DNA of 64,000 bases from Closterium sp. Naga37s-1 (lineage: Eukaryota; Streptophyta; Zygnematophyceae; Desmidiales; Closteriaceae): positions 382,001-446,000 of the forward strand of contig CANJKZ010000063.1 of NCBI GenBank assembly GCA_947471745.1, given 5' to 3'. The notes beneath the pieces were generated by a model. It did not search any database and was not told where the DNA came from. It was given only the letters and a program-made list of their open reading frames with translations. A program made the translations under genes and the position numbers. Positions 49,801-64,000 of the stretch are shown here, piece after piece; the first letter of the stretch is position 1; each line of letters opens with the position of its first letter.

Positions 49801-50547
49801 TCGTCCATACCCTCTCCCCCCAGCGTCCGCCCTGCCATCATCCAGCTACCGCCTGGGAGTGGCATCGGCCCGCCTGGACCAGCTCTACTCGCCCTCCATC
49901 ACGCTCGCCATCCGCCTCGCTTTAGAGAACTTCGATAAGAAGGTGATGCACATTTCTTGTTTCACTGTCTCCCCATGCATGCACTCCCCCTTGCACTCCC
50001 CTCGGTCTTCCACCCTCTATTCCCTCGGTCTGTTCTTGCCAGTCATCTCCGTATCTCCCCGCCTTTCCCGTTTTCCCATCTCCCTTCCTCTCTAACCTTC
50101 CACCCTTCACCCATCAGATGCCTGGCTTCATCTCCCCACACGCCCTGCTCCATGCTGCCGAGGTGAGACCAATAGCTTCCTTCAGTGGTTCGTTTTGGTT
50201 CATTGTAAGTTACTTGTAAGAGTTACTTTTGAGTTCTGAAGAGTGAATCCGAAATCGGAGTGGTTCATTGTAAGTTATTGTACCTGACAAACTGGAGACT
50301 AGTAACTTACCCTACTTGCCTCCTCTCCTCCCTTCCCCTGCCTCTTCCCCAGACGCGCACGAGTTGCCCAGTGCGTGTGGAGCGAGGGGCAGAGAGCTAC
50401 GAGAGTGTGTCGCTGCCAGGGCTGTACCCGATAGGTGAAGGGGCGGGGTACGCAGGGGGCATCGTGAGTGCGGCTGTGGATGGCATGCTGGCTGCTAGAG
50501 CCATCCTGCGCACTGCTGCTGCTGCTTCTGAACTGACTGAGAATTAA
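43801..50547 (+). CDS. plastid FAD-dependent dehydrogenase (PDE327-like, COG2509) with N-terminal RGG/YGG domain
   Basis: Exons 43801-45651, 46039-46992, 47292-47687, 48587-48683, 49824-49942, 50118-50162, 50353-50547 give 1219 codons. Residues 1-60 resemble a transit peptide. About residues 65-500 are an Arg/Gly/Tyr/Glu-rich repeat region (SERGGYGG, RERSEYGG, GRGEYGSTGRG). The conserved enzyme begins VIRLMNVDVPLHAD and VVRKSFDARKAPVFAYAIDI, then the FAD loop VVVGMGPAGLLAALVLAEAG, RDIGALAVRHVLNPDSNFCY, GEGGAGTWSDGKLTTRIGK, GVGHSARAVFDML, RSCYSFCMCPGGQVVCTSV, LCLNGMSFSNRSSLWANAAL, MGGGDFVAPVQRATDFL and GLYPIGEGAGYAGGIVSAAV. This is the order of Arabidopsis At4g30720 (pigment defective 327) and bacterial COG2509 flavoproteins; the substrate is unknown. 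I know of no RGG domain on these enzymes. Four of the introns contain copies of exon ends. Confidence 0.92.
44590..45290 (+). repeat. 24-30-bp coding repeats of the RGG/YGG domain
   Basis: Within exon 1 of the FAD gene, units such as GAGAGGGGTGGTTATGGGGG and AGGAGTGAGTATGGGGGAAG recur about 25 times, with 8-10 codon periods. They encode GGYGG/SEYGG alternating with RGR and RER. The purine strand is the coding strand. The reverse strand is also open over this interval (HTHSSPFP repeats), which is a by-product of the repeat and not a gene. Confidence 0.85.
45785..46038 (+). repeat. two upstream echoes of FAD-gene exon 2 start, exact 127-bp period
   Basis: The acceptor plus GCCCCAGTGTTCGCCTATGC (and on through ATTGACATCGACGCAGCAGC to about CTCTC) occurs with starts at 45785, 45912 and 46039, so the period is exactly 127 bp twice. 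Only the third copy continues into the enzyme. The first two have an AG acceptor but no donor and fade into C-rich sequence. Confidence 0.95.
47147..47205 (+). repeat. upstream echo of FAD-gene exon 3 start
   Basis: GGCAGTACCGGCGGTGGCAG through GACGTGGAGGCAGCAGTGGCG repeats the acceptor and first 45 bp of exon 3 (47292), about 145 bp upstream, and then meets TCTGCTGAGG. Confidence 0.9.
47698..48335 (+). repeat. three downstream echoes of the second half of FAD-gene exon 3
   Basis: The ~185-bp block encoding GGQVVCTSVTADELCLNGMS through GALAGMEYQ and its donor is repeated at about 47710-47891, 47975-48149 and 48195-48329. All three copies are open in the enzyme frame (TSVTADELCLNGMSFSNRSS in copies 2 and 3). 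They end with CAG/GTACG, CAG/GTAGG and CAG/GTAGG donors, and the first two have a possible acceptor GGGCAG/GTGGTG. If spliced in they would add an in-frame duplicate of this conserved segment. Confidence 0.92.
48725..48800 (+). repeat. echo of FAD-gene exon 4 end
   Basis: GACTTCGTGGCACCGGTGCA and GAGTGCCACTGGCTCCCTTC, then CTCTCTTCCCTGGTGAGCAT, repeat the end of exon 4 (GACTTCGTGGCACCAGTGCA ... CCTGGTGAGCA) about 114 bp downstream with a donor retained. Confidence 0.85.
49030..49823 (+). repeat. six upstream echoes of FAD-gene exon 5 start
   Basis: CAGCGTCCGCCCTGCCATCA plus AGCTACCGCCTGGGAGTGGC occurs in diverged copies starting near 49030, 49133, 49270, 49402, 49543 and 49683. The intact exon follows at 49824. 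The period is about 105-145 bp. Most copies keep the CAG acceptor and the following CTCTACTCGCCCTCCATCAC and then pass into CCCTTCTC-rich spacers that are themselves alike, so the repeated unit is acceptor + exon start + spacer. Confidence 0.95.
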
Positions 50548-51020
50548 CTCGGGGGTACGCACGGAGCAGGGTACGCAGGGGGCATCGTGAGTGCTGCTGT
50601 GGATGGCATGCTGGCTGCCAGAGCCATCCTGCGCACTGCTGGCACTTCTAAAGTAGTTGACAAGTAACGACAGGGTACGCAAGGGGGCGGTGTACTCGTG
50701 GGGGCGGTGTACTCAGGGGGGAGGGGTACGCAGGTGGAGGGGCACGCGGGGGGCATCATGAGTGCTGCTGTGGACGGCATGCTGGCTGCCAGAGCCATCC
50801 TGCGCACCACTGGGACGGCATGCTGGCTGCCAGACCCTGTTCACCCCGTTGACAGCTCGTCTCAGGCTGGGGGTCCTTTTGAGGCGCCTCAAAAGTCGTC
50901 TCAGTTCTCGCGGATATTTTTAGGCGCCTCAAAAGTCATCATGAGTGCTGCATTGAACGGCATGCTGGCTGCCAGAGCCATCCTGCGCAGCACTGGGACT
51001 TCTGAAGTGATGAAAAGTAG
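50548..51020 (+). repeat. three echoes of the last FAD-gene exon after the stop codon
   Basis: GGTACGCAGGGGGCATCGTG and GATGGCATGCTGGCTGCCAG, then AGCCATCCTGCGCACTGCTG, recur at about 50572-50670, 50735-50830 and 50935-51015, beyond the TAA at 50547. The first ends in its own stop. Because they follow the stop they can only be part of the 3' untranslated region or intergenic DNA. The rest of 51020-51293 shows nothing recognisable. Confidence 0.92.
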
Positions 51021-51293
51021 CCTTGGGGTTCATAGGAAGCCATCCTCCATACAGTGACATGACACATATGATATGCTGCTTTCTTCCAATCTAGTGCAAC
51101 CTATACATGCAAATGAACACTATGATGTGCTGTATTGCTCCTAGGATAGACTGGGCTGGGGCTATGTACTGTACCGTATCACTGCAATGTTTTAGTGTGT
51201 GTACCAGGAATAAGAGCGGTCACTGTTTATTCATTTATTCTGCTGATGTACAAGCATACATCAATGAAAGAATCGTGCTAACTAACAGCATAC

Positions 51294-54200
51294 CTAATAC
51301 ATATCCTTATTGTATATAACATTATATGACAATGCGACCATCTTCCTGTAGAATGTAGGAGCTGGTATATTCCAGTCCTTATAATACGTTTGTACCGATA
51401 CCGGCATGATCCCAACTCTCGCTCTCGGACACGAAACAAACCCCTTATGCTTCTTATACACTATGGAGTCCGCTTTTACCCCGTAATCCCCTTTACTATA
51501 ATCGCGAAACCGCATTTCATCGCCAGTGTACCTGTAGAGCACCTGCCGGTTCACCTTATTGGCGGCAGGGGCCCGCTCGCAGTACCGGTACTCGTCCGGG
51601 CGGCTTGTGTCGGCATCTACTGCGATGAGCTCTACGTCGTTTTCGGTGGGCAGGCCGCTGCAGGCACCAGTCTCCTTGGAGGTGAGAGCCTTGTGACCCG
51701 CAGGGTTGCAGGATTGAGAGCCGATTCGTGTCTGCCTGCAGACGTGCTTCATCCACGGCCATAGCTGGTGGGGGGACGAAATGAGGGGAGGGATCGGGGG
51801 ACAGGGGAGAGGTGAGGCAGGATGAAACGAGGAACTAGAGAGGTGGCAAGGCGTGGGGAGAGGTGGGGGACTCTGGAAGAGGTGGGAGGAGAGATGGGGA
51901 AAGAGGTGGTGAAGAGGCGAGGCTCGAGGTGAGGAAACGAGGAAGGAAGGAGGGAAAGCCTCACCTTATTGATCTCTGGGGAGTTGTAGTACCGCTTCCG
52001 CATCCTCTCCCAGTACGTCCCAGGGTCCTTCCCACAGTGGTTGATTGTGACAGTGAGGCAGGTAATATAACCCGGGCTCTGCCCCAGGCCGACCATGAGC
52101 AGGCTGCGGATCTTGTTGCGCTTGCCGTTGTTCAGCTTCACACCGTCCCACAGCTGCGCACACACGCCCCCTGTGATGTCCACTCCTGACGTGCAGTAGT
52201 CCAGGTAGTAGCAGTGGTCCCCGCCTATCACGTAATTGCAGGAGACGGTGCTGCCTGTGGTGGGGTGGAGATGGTATGGGTGTTGAGTGAAGTGAGTGGG
52301 GAGGAAGGTAGAAAGTGAGTAATGTCATAACGGGAGACTGTGCTACACTGCTACATGTGAAGTCAATGGGAGTCAACCAGTGAATACTTACCAGGGTTGA
52401 ACCAGTGAGTGCAGAAGTAGATCCCGGCCGAGTCAAAAGTCAGGCGGCCCTTGGACTGAGGCGTGAAGACAAAGTTGTTCTTCACTGACGTCAGCATGCA
52501 GTCCCATGAATAGTGCACATCAGCGCCGCACCGGAACCCCGCGAAGAGGTAATCATGGAGGAAATTATTATGAACCTTCACGCCGATCGACCCGCGGTAG
52601 AGGTTAATCAGCTCCCACGCGCCAAACACATCGTTGTTGGTGATCACATTCTTGGATGAAACCAGAGTCATGCCCAGCCCGCACATGCCCATGCGAATCA
52701 CTCCCGGTGACCGCTCGTACGTCCCAGGGGCGGTCACAAAGAGTGAGTCCAGCTTCGTGTATCCGGATCGGAAGACGTCGATTCGGCCAACCACGGAAGC
52801 CTGCGTGAACTGAATCCCGAAGGAGCGGTAAATGTGGAGCGCAGGACAGATGATCTCATACCCCATCAGGCTGCCGTATTCCGGAAGCATCTCGCAGAAG
52901 GGCGAGGAGTTGCGCACGGCGCTGCGCAGCCCGATGCCGATGAACAGGACGTTGCTGGCGTTGTGCACGCGCAGCACGGGCTCGTCGGAGCGGGAGAGGG
53001 AGATGGAGTGGCGCGAGGGCAGCGAGCGGGACCGGAAGATGGTGCAGGAGAAATTCGTCCCGAAGAGGAGGCCGCGGGAGAGGGAGAGGGAGCGGTATAG
53101 CACGAGAGTGACGGTCTGCCGGGGAGGGTAGCGTGTGCGCTTGGCGATGTCGGACACTGAATAGACTTTGATCACGGGGCTGCTGTGCCGCGGGGAGCAT
53201 GGCTTTGCTGCCCCCTTGGGAGTGACGGTTCCCTTGGGATTGACAGTGGCGATGGTGGCCTTGAGATTGACGGGAGTGTTGGGTTTGGCGGCAGTAGCGG
53301 TGGCTTTCAGGCGCTGCCAGGAGAGTGTGCCGCCCGGCATCATGTCATCCATGTCGTCTTCTGTCATCACAGCAAACCGCCCTGCCGCGCCTGCTGCCCC
53401 TGCCGCCCTCTCCCGCCCCTGCGCCGCTGCCGCCCATCTGCTCCTCGCCTCTGCCGCCCACACCGCCTCCTTGGCTCTAGTCACTTGGCTCATCCGCTTC
53501 GCCTGCTGCCGCCACTGCCGCAGCCGCGGTTTCACGAGCGCCTGCTGCTGCCGCCAGTGCTCCTCCTGCATCGCAATCTCCTCTGCTGTCTGCGGTCGCT
53601 GGTCCCGCTCCCACCGCTGCTGCTCCCGCTTCGCCCACTCCGGCGCCTCCCTCTGCTCTCCCTGCGTCTGCCACTGCTGCGCCCCTTGCTGCTGCTGCTG
53701 CTGCTGCTTGATTTGAAGGCTCGCAGTTCTTGCGTGTTTCTGCGTGCGCCGCTGCAGCTGCTGCTGCCACTGCTGGTGCCCGGACGGCCTGTGGGAGTAC
53801 CTGGAGCCATAAATCCCAGCTTCCTCTGTGGCCTTATCAGAAGGTCCTGCTTCCTCCCACAGCTCTCGCTCCTTCCTGCTTTGCTCTTCCTCCTCCAGTT
53901 GATCGTGGTTCGCCTCGTCCTCCTCCTGCTCCCCCGGCTGTTGTTCATCTGCCCTGTATCGGCGGTTGGTTACACCTGTAACAGTAATCAGCCCGTCCGA
54001 ATGCGGCAACTGCGGCCCTTCAAACACAGAGGGAAGAGGATTTTCCCCTTCCCCTTCCCCTTCGCCTTCGCCCGGCCCCCCGTCCTCCGCCAGTTCCTTC
54101 CGCCTCTCCTCTTCCGCCTCATCCCTCTCCGCTGCCTCTACCGCGGCCTCTTCACCGGTCAGCGCTGCATATCCTCGCACCGCGCCGCCCTCTGCCGATT

Positions 54201-54492
54201 GTTTATCACAAATCGGGCCATCGCGTATCCCCCGACCACCTGCCGGTGTCCCAGTGCGATTCGCGCTTCGCGCCAATGTAAAGGCTTCGTAATTTCTGGA
54301 TCCGCGGAAGAGTGCGCGCAAAACCCCCCCCGTGTCGGGCAGCCAGCTGAATCCTCGGGGAATGATCGGCGGATGTGCCGCTGCAGCGGATACTACTTCC
54401 ACAAGCACCGCAGCGTAACTCAGCGACAAAAAAATCGCCGCCGTGAGGAGCGGTGGTAATAGCGCCTTCCTTGTGAAGGAGACGCGCCGCAT
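51294..54492 (-). CDS. secreted protein with probable right-handed beta-helix C-terminal domain
   Basis: Three exons, 54492-52392, 52254-51965 and 51764-51294, give 954 codons (953 aa) with matching phases. The N-terminus MRRVSFTRKALLPPLLTAAIF and the following hydrophobic stretch look like a signal peptide. Residues ~100-430 are Glu/Gln/Ala-rich and probably disordered, with a CAG/CAA-coded Q7 tract. From about residue 465 the sequence becomes ordered, with short repeats of the type LRVHNASNVLFIGIGLR, KNVITNNDVFGAWELINLYRG and VKVHNNFLHD typical of parallel beta-helix proteins. Many cysteines follow (GDHCYYLDYCTSG, GVCAQLWDG, HVCRQTRIGSQSCNPAG), suggesting an extracytoplasmic location. I do not recognise the family; an extracellular polysaccharide-related role is possible but not shown. 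Confidence 0.75.
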
Positions 54493-55651
54493 CTGATCGA
54501 TATGGGGATGGATCGAGACTGTTTTGACTTTGAACGGAAAGATATGCGCTGGTCGCTACAATATAAACGAGCTTCTGGTACGCGGCGTATCAGCGATAAT
54601 TTGAAGGGTTATATGTACGCACAAAAAGAGACAGACGGAAGAGCCCAAGTGAAAGAACAAGCGTCTAAGAATACACACAACGGAATGAACGCGACGGTTG
54701 CACCTGCCAAACATTTCTGGTCCACAGATGCGAACATGACAGAGAGAAGGCGCACAAACACATGCATGCCCTGAGGTTGGAACAATCACGCTGCCCTGCA
54801 TTGCCGCGTTGCCCCCATTTCTACCCCACTCACTCGGCGGCAGCACTCCCTCCCCCCAAAAAACATGTTGACTCACTGAACCTGTTGTGTTGGCCCCATC
54901 TGTCGGTGCGGGCAAACAGAAATATGCACCGGGTCTGCCCCGTCCGCCGAAACTTCGTAAAAACTGGTTGGTGAGGCTGTCTGCTCGGCTCTCTGTGGTT
55001 GTTCTCACTACTTTCTGCTTGCCCGTTTTCCGCATGACCGGGTCAGCACTTTCTTCCCGTGCCGCACATGGAGTGCCGGGCACCAGGAACAATTACCTGC
55101 CCGAGTAGTTTTGTTGAAGTCGGTGCTGTCGTGCCAATCGAGAATCCCGAGTGCGACACACCACGATGATCGACGTGTTCCATGCGAAGGTGACAACATC
55201 ATTCACCGTGCAATGGCGAAAACTGGCGAGGTTACCAGGAGTAGTTCTACCGTGCAATCCAGCGGTTCAGGTGGAACAACAGATTTGCCTGGTCAACGTC
55301 AGCGCCGCCTTGGACCCCGTTGACCCCTACATGCACAGAATGGATTGGACAATTACTGAGACATTATAAACGTCACTTACGTAGGTCACCAATATATTGT
55401 TAGAAGCTACAGCCAACCAAATCCGACAGCTTCAGCCAGCCACAGCCCACTATACTAATTACGCGTCTCTCTACAAAGAGCTACGACATGCAATGCTTCC
55501 TATTCTGCAAACAGCAAATCATGAAGCTAGAAACGAACAATGGTGGTTAGCCATTTCGCACCCATCTATACAAAACAAACTAAACAAGATCAGAACGCTC
55601 CAGTCCAGGCCTACACCGCCACCAACACGTCAAGAAAGGCCCGCGCCGCGG
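54493..55651. other. intergenic region upstream of the beta-helix gene and downstream of the CDPK gene
   Basis: Both genes are on the - strand, so this holds the beta-helix gene promoter and the CDPK 3' region. Small open frames on both strands show no conserved motif and no repeats were seen. Confidence 0.5.
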
Positions 55652-59730
<4,079 letters not shown>

Positions 59731-60539
59731 TGGATACCTACCTAAGAGGCTGACGACAGCTAGAGGTGGACAATGAAAAGTAAGTCGTGAGTTAGGTATG
59801 TTAAGCTTAGACGCATATCTGGTCAACGATAAACAGGCTCGACAGGCTAGACATCAAACCGTTTAAAGGTCGGTATTGTTGACAAAAAAGCGGCCCGACT
59901 ATTTTTTCTGGTCAACATTTCGGCACAAAGACAGGCACCAATCGACATGCAGTGACTCCATAAAACCGCAGGTATCTGAAACAATGTGGCACTTGACGAT
60001 AGCGAGTGACACCAATAGTTCGTCCTTAGGTTAGCTTGCAGGTCTGGTCCTAGTTTAGTACAAAAGGCGGGCTCAATGTAGTTGACAAAAAAGACGAGTA
60101 ATTACGTGCCTAGACTGTAGGAAGCTAGACTGTAGGAGTCAGGGAAGTGGAGTTGGTTGGAGCGTTACTGTAGGTTCAGAACCAAGACGGGAAATTACTG
60201 ACGGAGTGAGAAGGACGACGGAGGGAGAATGACAAAATCGAGGTTTCCCTCCAACGGAGGATAGAATTGAGGCTGCAGTGAAGTGAAGGTGACACAATTG
60301 GACGGTCCTGTCCCGACACGACTGGGATCCCCTCGATAATGTCGTTCACTGGGAATATGCTTGGAGTTCTGCCAGATAACCAGCTACATGATTGCGCAAA
60401 GTACAAGCGCACATTACGTTCAGACATTCTGATTTGCCATTTCTCCACATAAACATGCATTCATATGCACAGATACCGTAAAACGTTTTAATAAAACTCC
60501 TGGCTCCACTATTTGCAGTCTGCAACATTTGCATGACTT
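59731..60539. other. CDPK 5' flank and RIN4-like gene 3' flank
   Basis: No coding signal. The 13-mer GTTGACAAAAAAG occurs twice (near 59878 and 60081) and related GGTCAAC/TTGAC elements recur in the first 350 bp upstream of the CDPK start. TTGAC is the W-box core bound by WRKY factors in plants, but two or three occurrences in this length prove little. Confidence 0.4.
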
Positions 60540-63149
60540 TTATGGCGCTACTTGAGATGGCCTGCCCAAAACCAGGTGCCGCAGCTTACGGAAAGCAGCC
60601 TGCAAAGAGAACAAGCGAAATTAGTATCTAACAATAACAGTTAAAGGATCAGAAATCCGACAAGGGAATAGCAGCACACACACAGCAAGCAGCCGTACCT
60701 TGGTTTTGCTTTGAGTTCGTCGCAACCAATGCTGCCCAGCTTCTTCAGGCCCACTGCCCGCACAGGTTCCACCCCACCATTCCCTGCCCTGAACCTTCCT
60801 CAGCACTGCTATCAACTCATTGTCCTGTCTCTCCGCTTCACTGCAATCACAATCACTAGTCTCCTCACTGACATAATCACTCTCCGATAATCCCCCTCCA
60901 TCGTCCTCAGTCTCCTCTCCCGCAAACTCATCAAACCCTGCCACCTCCTCCCCTCCTCCCATGGCTGCCTCTGCCAACTCCTTCAGAATAAAATCCATAT
61001 CGTCCGCCCGAACACCAATCCACTGTAGGCCTTTACTGGAGCGACAGGCAGATTTGGTCCTGGGGGGACTGCTACTGACTTTGCTCGTGTCTTGACAAGA
61101 ACCTGCTGCTACAGTTGCACCATGAATGCTATTCTCTAAGGAATCTCCAGCAATCCCAGCAGCAGCAACAGCAGCGCCAGTGGCTTCAGAAGCTGCTTTA
61201 TCCTGCTGCCGTCTCTCCCGCATCTCGGCAAACATCACGCTGAAGCCCTTATCCTCCGCACCCGCATTGTACTTCAACGCGGACGACATGGTGGGGGGGA
61301 CAGCCCTGCCCCGCGACTGCGAGGAAGCAACACTGCACGGAGCACGTGGGGCTGCTGCAACGCGCAATGCCGCTCTGCCCATTCCGCCCATTCCCCCCGT
61401 TCCAGGGCAGCAAGCAACTACACTTCCACCCGCACTTCCAATCACACTTCCACCCGCATTTCCACCCGCACTTCCAGTCAGCGACTTGTCATTCTTCCCG
61501 GCATCAGTCTCAGACCTGTGTGCCATGGTGCTGTCAGGGTAGGCATGCGGCGCTGTCATGCCGGCAGGGCATGCACTTGCACATGAGCTGCTGACCGGCT
61601 CTGCTCTGCTCTCAGCGCACGCTGTCTCAATCTTGAACCTTGCTTCACCTGTCCCGCCTGCTGTGTGCGCCCCCGCAGAGGCTTCCGCCTGAAGCTCACC
61701 CCCGCTGGTTTCCTTCATGAGCCCCGCACTCGACACCACTGGCGCAGCTGGCGCGGTAGGAGCGACCGAGGAGACCTCCGCAACTGCGACGATTGGCGCA
61801 ACTGGCGCAGGTTGCGCCGACGGCGCAAGCGGGGCGAGGCCAGGCTGGCACAGCCCGAGCAGCTGAACCACCTCCTGGCGGCAGAGCCGGCTGTGCTCCA
61901 ATAGCGCCAGCACCGACGAGTCGTCCCAACATCTATCCGCCGCCGCCGCGCCCTGGGCGCGCGACCCTCTCCGCCCAGGGGTCGCGGATGAGCCGTTTTC
62001 GTAATCGGATGCGGACGGGGAGCCGAAGGGGGAACCGAATGCGCCGGATGCGCGCACGGGGGAGGAGGGCGCGCTGTTGCTGCTGTCCATGAGTTGGCGC
62101 GATACGGAAATGCGGAGGCTGCGCGAGTTGCGCAACCGCTGGCGGACTCGCTCGGCCGCCTCGCCTGGGGAAGCTTCGCCGCTGGTTGCGCCTGGAGCGG
62201 AAGGATCGGCGCAGGATGCGCCTGAGGCGCAAAATGTCCCGGGAGCCGGCGAGTGAAAGGTGAAGGAATACCGCGGAAGGGGAGGCGAGTCGTAAGACGG
62301 TGAGTCGCTTCCGCCGTGGTCGTAACGAGGACGAGACGGCGACGCGCACTCGGCTGTGCGATGTGTCGCAAGCGAGCTCGAACCGTCAGCATCGTTGGCG
62401 GCGAGTAGCGCGTCGGTAGAGTCGGCACCGGAATCGGAGGCTTGCAGCGAGGAGCTGGCGGAGAGAGGAAGCAGCGGTGGCGGCGGAGGCATGTTGAGTT
62501 GGTCGAGCTGGGATGCGTTTAACAGCACCGGCAGCTCCCTTCGCTTGCTCGCAATCTTACCGCTGCCGCCGCCGCCGCTGCTGCCGCTGCTACTGCTCCT
62601 GCTGACGGATTTTCCGCTGCTCCTACTGCTGCTAGCTGCAAGGAAGCCGCCTTTCCGACCCTGGCCGATTCGGCGTTGCGGAAGGATTGGCGCCCATTGC
62701 GGGAACAGACACGTGTCCGCCGCTGGAGACACGGGGGACAGGGCTGACGTGGACGCCAGGATTCGGTCCACGTCATCACGGATCCCTGCGCTCGCGTCTC
62801 TCGTAGTTGAAGGAAGCTCCTTGTCGTCACCATTGCCATCGCTGCTCGAACCTCGGGAATGCCGAGATGCTGTGTCAAAGGAAGAGGCGGAAACGTCGGA
62901 AGCGGCGGACGCGGCGGAGGCGGCGGAAGGTGTCGAGGACAAGGGGGGGAGAGAAGAAGTTGCGGAGTCGAAAGAGACGGCGTCCAGAAGCAGGGAATGC
63001 GGGGACGGAGGCCCGCGGGGCTTCTGGCGGAGGAGCGCGAACTCGTGAGTGTACTTTAATCGACGGTCCGACTCGTCGCCCTGGCTGTCATCGTGGTCGT
63101 CGAGAGCCCAGTCGCCGAATGCGGGGATGCGCGAGGTGCGCGCAGTCAT
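60540..63149 (-). CDS. RIN4/NOI-domain-like large disordered protein
   Basis: Two exons, 63149-60699 and 60599-60540, give 837 codons (836 aa). The start is the ATG at 63149 (MTARTSRIPAFGDWALDDHD); the frame is open further upstream but without an ATG. SRIPAFGDW...KYTHEFALLRQK resembles the NOI motif (xVPxFGxWxxxxxxxYTxxFxxxR) that opens RIN4-type immune-regulator proteins in plants. A second region, KYNAGAEDKGFSVMFAEMRE, resembles the later half of the motif. Between them is a long Ser/Ala/Pro/Gly-rich, probably disordered chain with SP sites. The C-terminal part is acidic (GGEEVAGFDEFAGEETEDD, SDYVSEETSDCDCSE) and ends KLRHLVLGRPSQVAP. No membrane segment is seen. The family link is by eye; RIN4 proteins are usually about 200 aa, much shorter. 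Confidence 0.6.
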
Positions 63150-64000
63150 GGCGATGCGCTGCCACCGCGGCTGCTTGCGTGCGTACAAAACGAGTCAAGG
63201 AGAGATCTAGCAGTGGGATTCATACGGAGGAGAATTCAACTAAGTGTCCACGAGTCCGTAGCAAACGAGGAGCTAGCTGGGGTTGCGAATGTGGTTGACG
63301 GATGGCTGAAATCAGAAAACACGACTCTGATCACCTATGACAAGCAAAAAGTACGAGTTTTCCTCGTAGCGCCGACCAAATGTGAAATGTGGGTGGGAAG
63401 AATGGAATGGATGGAGGATGGCGACAGGAGGGCGTGGTAGGCGCGAAGTTGGAAGTGGGGTTGCTGCTGCTGTAACGGGTGACGGCGGGGTGGGTTTCTG
63501 CGAAGGGCTAGGGTGGAGCCTGGAAGGTGATGTGCTGTCGTTTTTTTCGCTGAGGTCCCTGCCTGAATTCGCAGAAATGAATCGCGCGTTGCGCTTCTTG
63601 GAACGTTACATTTCGGGGAGATTTCAACCGCGGGGATGGCGGAATGCTAGTTTTCGTGGGTCGGCGCGCGTCGCACTAGCTTCGCACGGATTGGTCAGAG
63701 AAGAGAAAGTGACGGCGGGTATGTTCTTGTAACGAGTCATGAACATTGTTCGTCCCAGCCCGGGCGAAAGGCATCATACCGAGCGAAGCAATAGGGAACG
63801 GAATCAGCAAAGCTCAGATGATGATGTGTTGACATGACATGTACACCTTACAAACACAACTCCAAAAGGCACATCCAGATCAACTGTTACATGAATCAAA
63901 ACCTACAAGTCATTGTTCCAAAGGACAACAGTTCGCCCTTCGGTGCTCCCTGGTGGCTAGAAATCACACAGGACGAACGTCATTTGGCCACACTAACAAC
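63150..64000. other. 5' flank of the RIN4-like gene
   Basis: The interval contains open frames on the + strand (for example 63382-63732) without recognisable motifs. Nothing else can be supported to the end of the window. Confidence 0.45.

Noticed and set aside
63382-63732. A + strand gene near the right edge
   Set aside because: No recognisable motif, composition unlike the real exons, and it lies in the 5' flank of the RIN4-like gene.

Overview
The window looks like nuclear DNA of a streptophyte green plant, most likely a streptophyte alga (Zygnematophyceae, for example a Closterium-like genome, is my guess rather than a demonstrated fact). The reasons are the gene content: a plant-type SnRK1 kinase with its UBA and KA1 parts, a calcium-dependent protein kinase with four EF-hands, a thylakoid-lumen pentapeptide-repeat protein, a plastid-type FAD dehydrogenase (PDE327-like), and a protein that starts with a RIN4/NOI-like motif. 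Genes are moderately GC-rich and cut by many short GT-AG introns.

Layout from left to right. 1-428: the last two exons of a Mut7-C zinc-ribbon/RNase-domain protein (+). 1.8-7.8 kb: a spliced-looking but unrecognised + strand locus made of tandemly duplicated exon-intron units, followed by purine-rich minisatellites with periods of 28, 24, 22, 32 and 16 bp. 8.5-24.1 kb: an SnRK1 alpha subunit (-, 8 exons, 581 aa). One of its introns is 10.3 kb long and carries about 9.2 kb of degenerate TTAGGC hexamers bracketed by a 20-bp minisatellite. 25.1-26.4 kb: thylakoid-lumen pentapeptide protein (-). 26.4-26.6 kb: a Harbinger-like MITE. 27.6-30.0 kb: GT90/CAP10 O-glucosyltransferase (+). 30.2-33.9 kb: NAP1-related SET/NRP histone chaperone (+). 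34.4-40.6 kb: a large low-complexity protein, perhaps GTSE1-like (-). 41.2-43.5 kb: AIMP1/Arc1p-like tRNA-binding protein (+). 43.8-50.5 kb: FAD dehydrogenase with a long RGG/YGG domain at its N-terminus (+). 51.3-54.5 kb: secreted beta-helix-like protein (-). 55.7-59.7 kb: CDPK (-). 60.5-63.1 kb: RIN4/NOI-like protein (-). These are independent housekeeping and signalling genes; there is no operon or gene cluster.

The most unusual property is shared by at least seven of the loci. Introns and flanks next to particular exons contain one to six diverged partial copies of that exon together with its splice site ('exon echoes'). They are tandem at periods of roughly 60-250 bp, and some keep both splice sites and the reading frame. 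Together with the intronic hexamer satellite, the tandem splice donor in the GT90 gene and the minisatellite locus, this points to a genome with very active local tandem duplication. All gene models here were built by eye from reading frames, splice consensus and remembered family sequences; no search was run.
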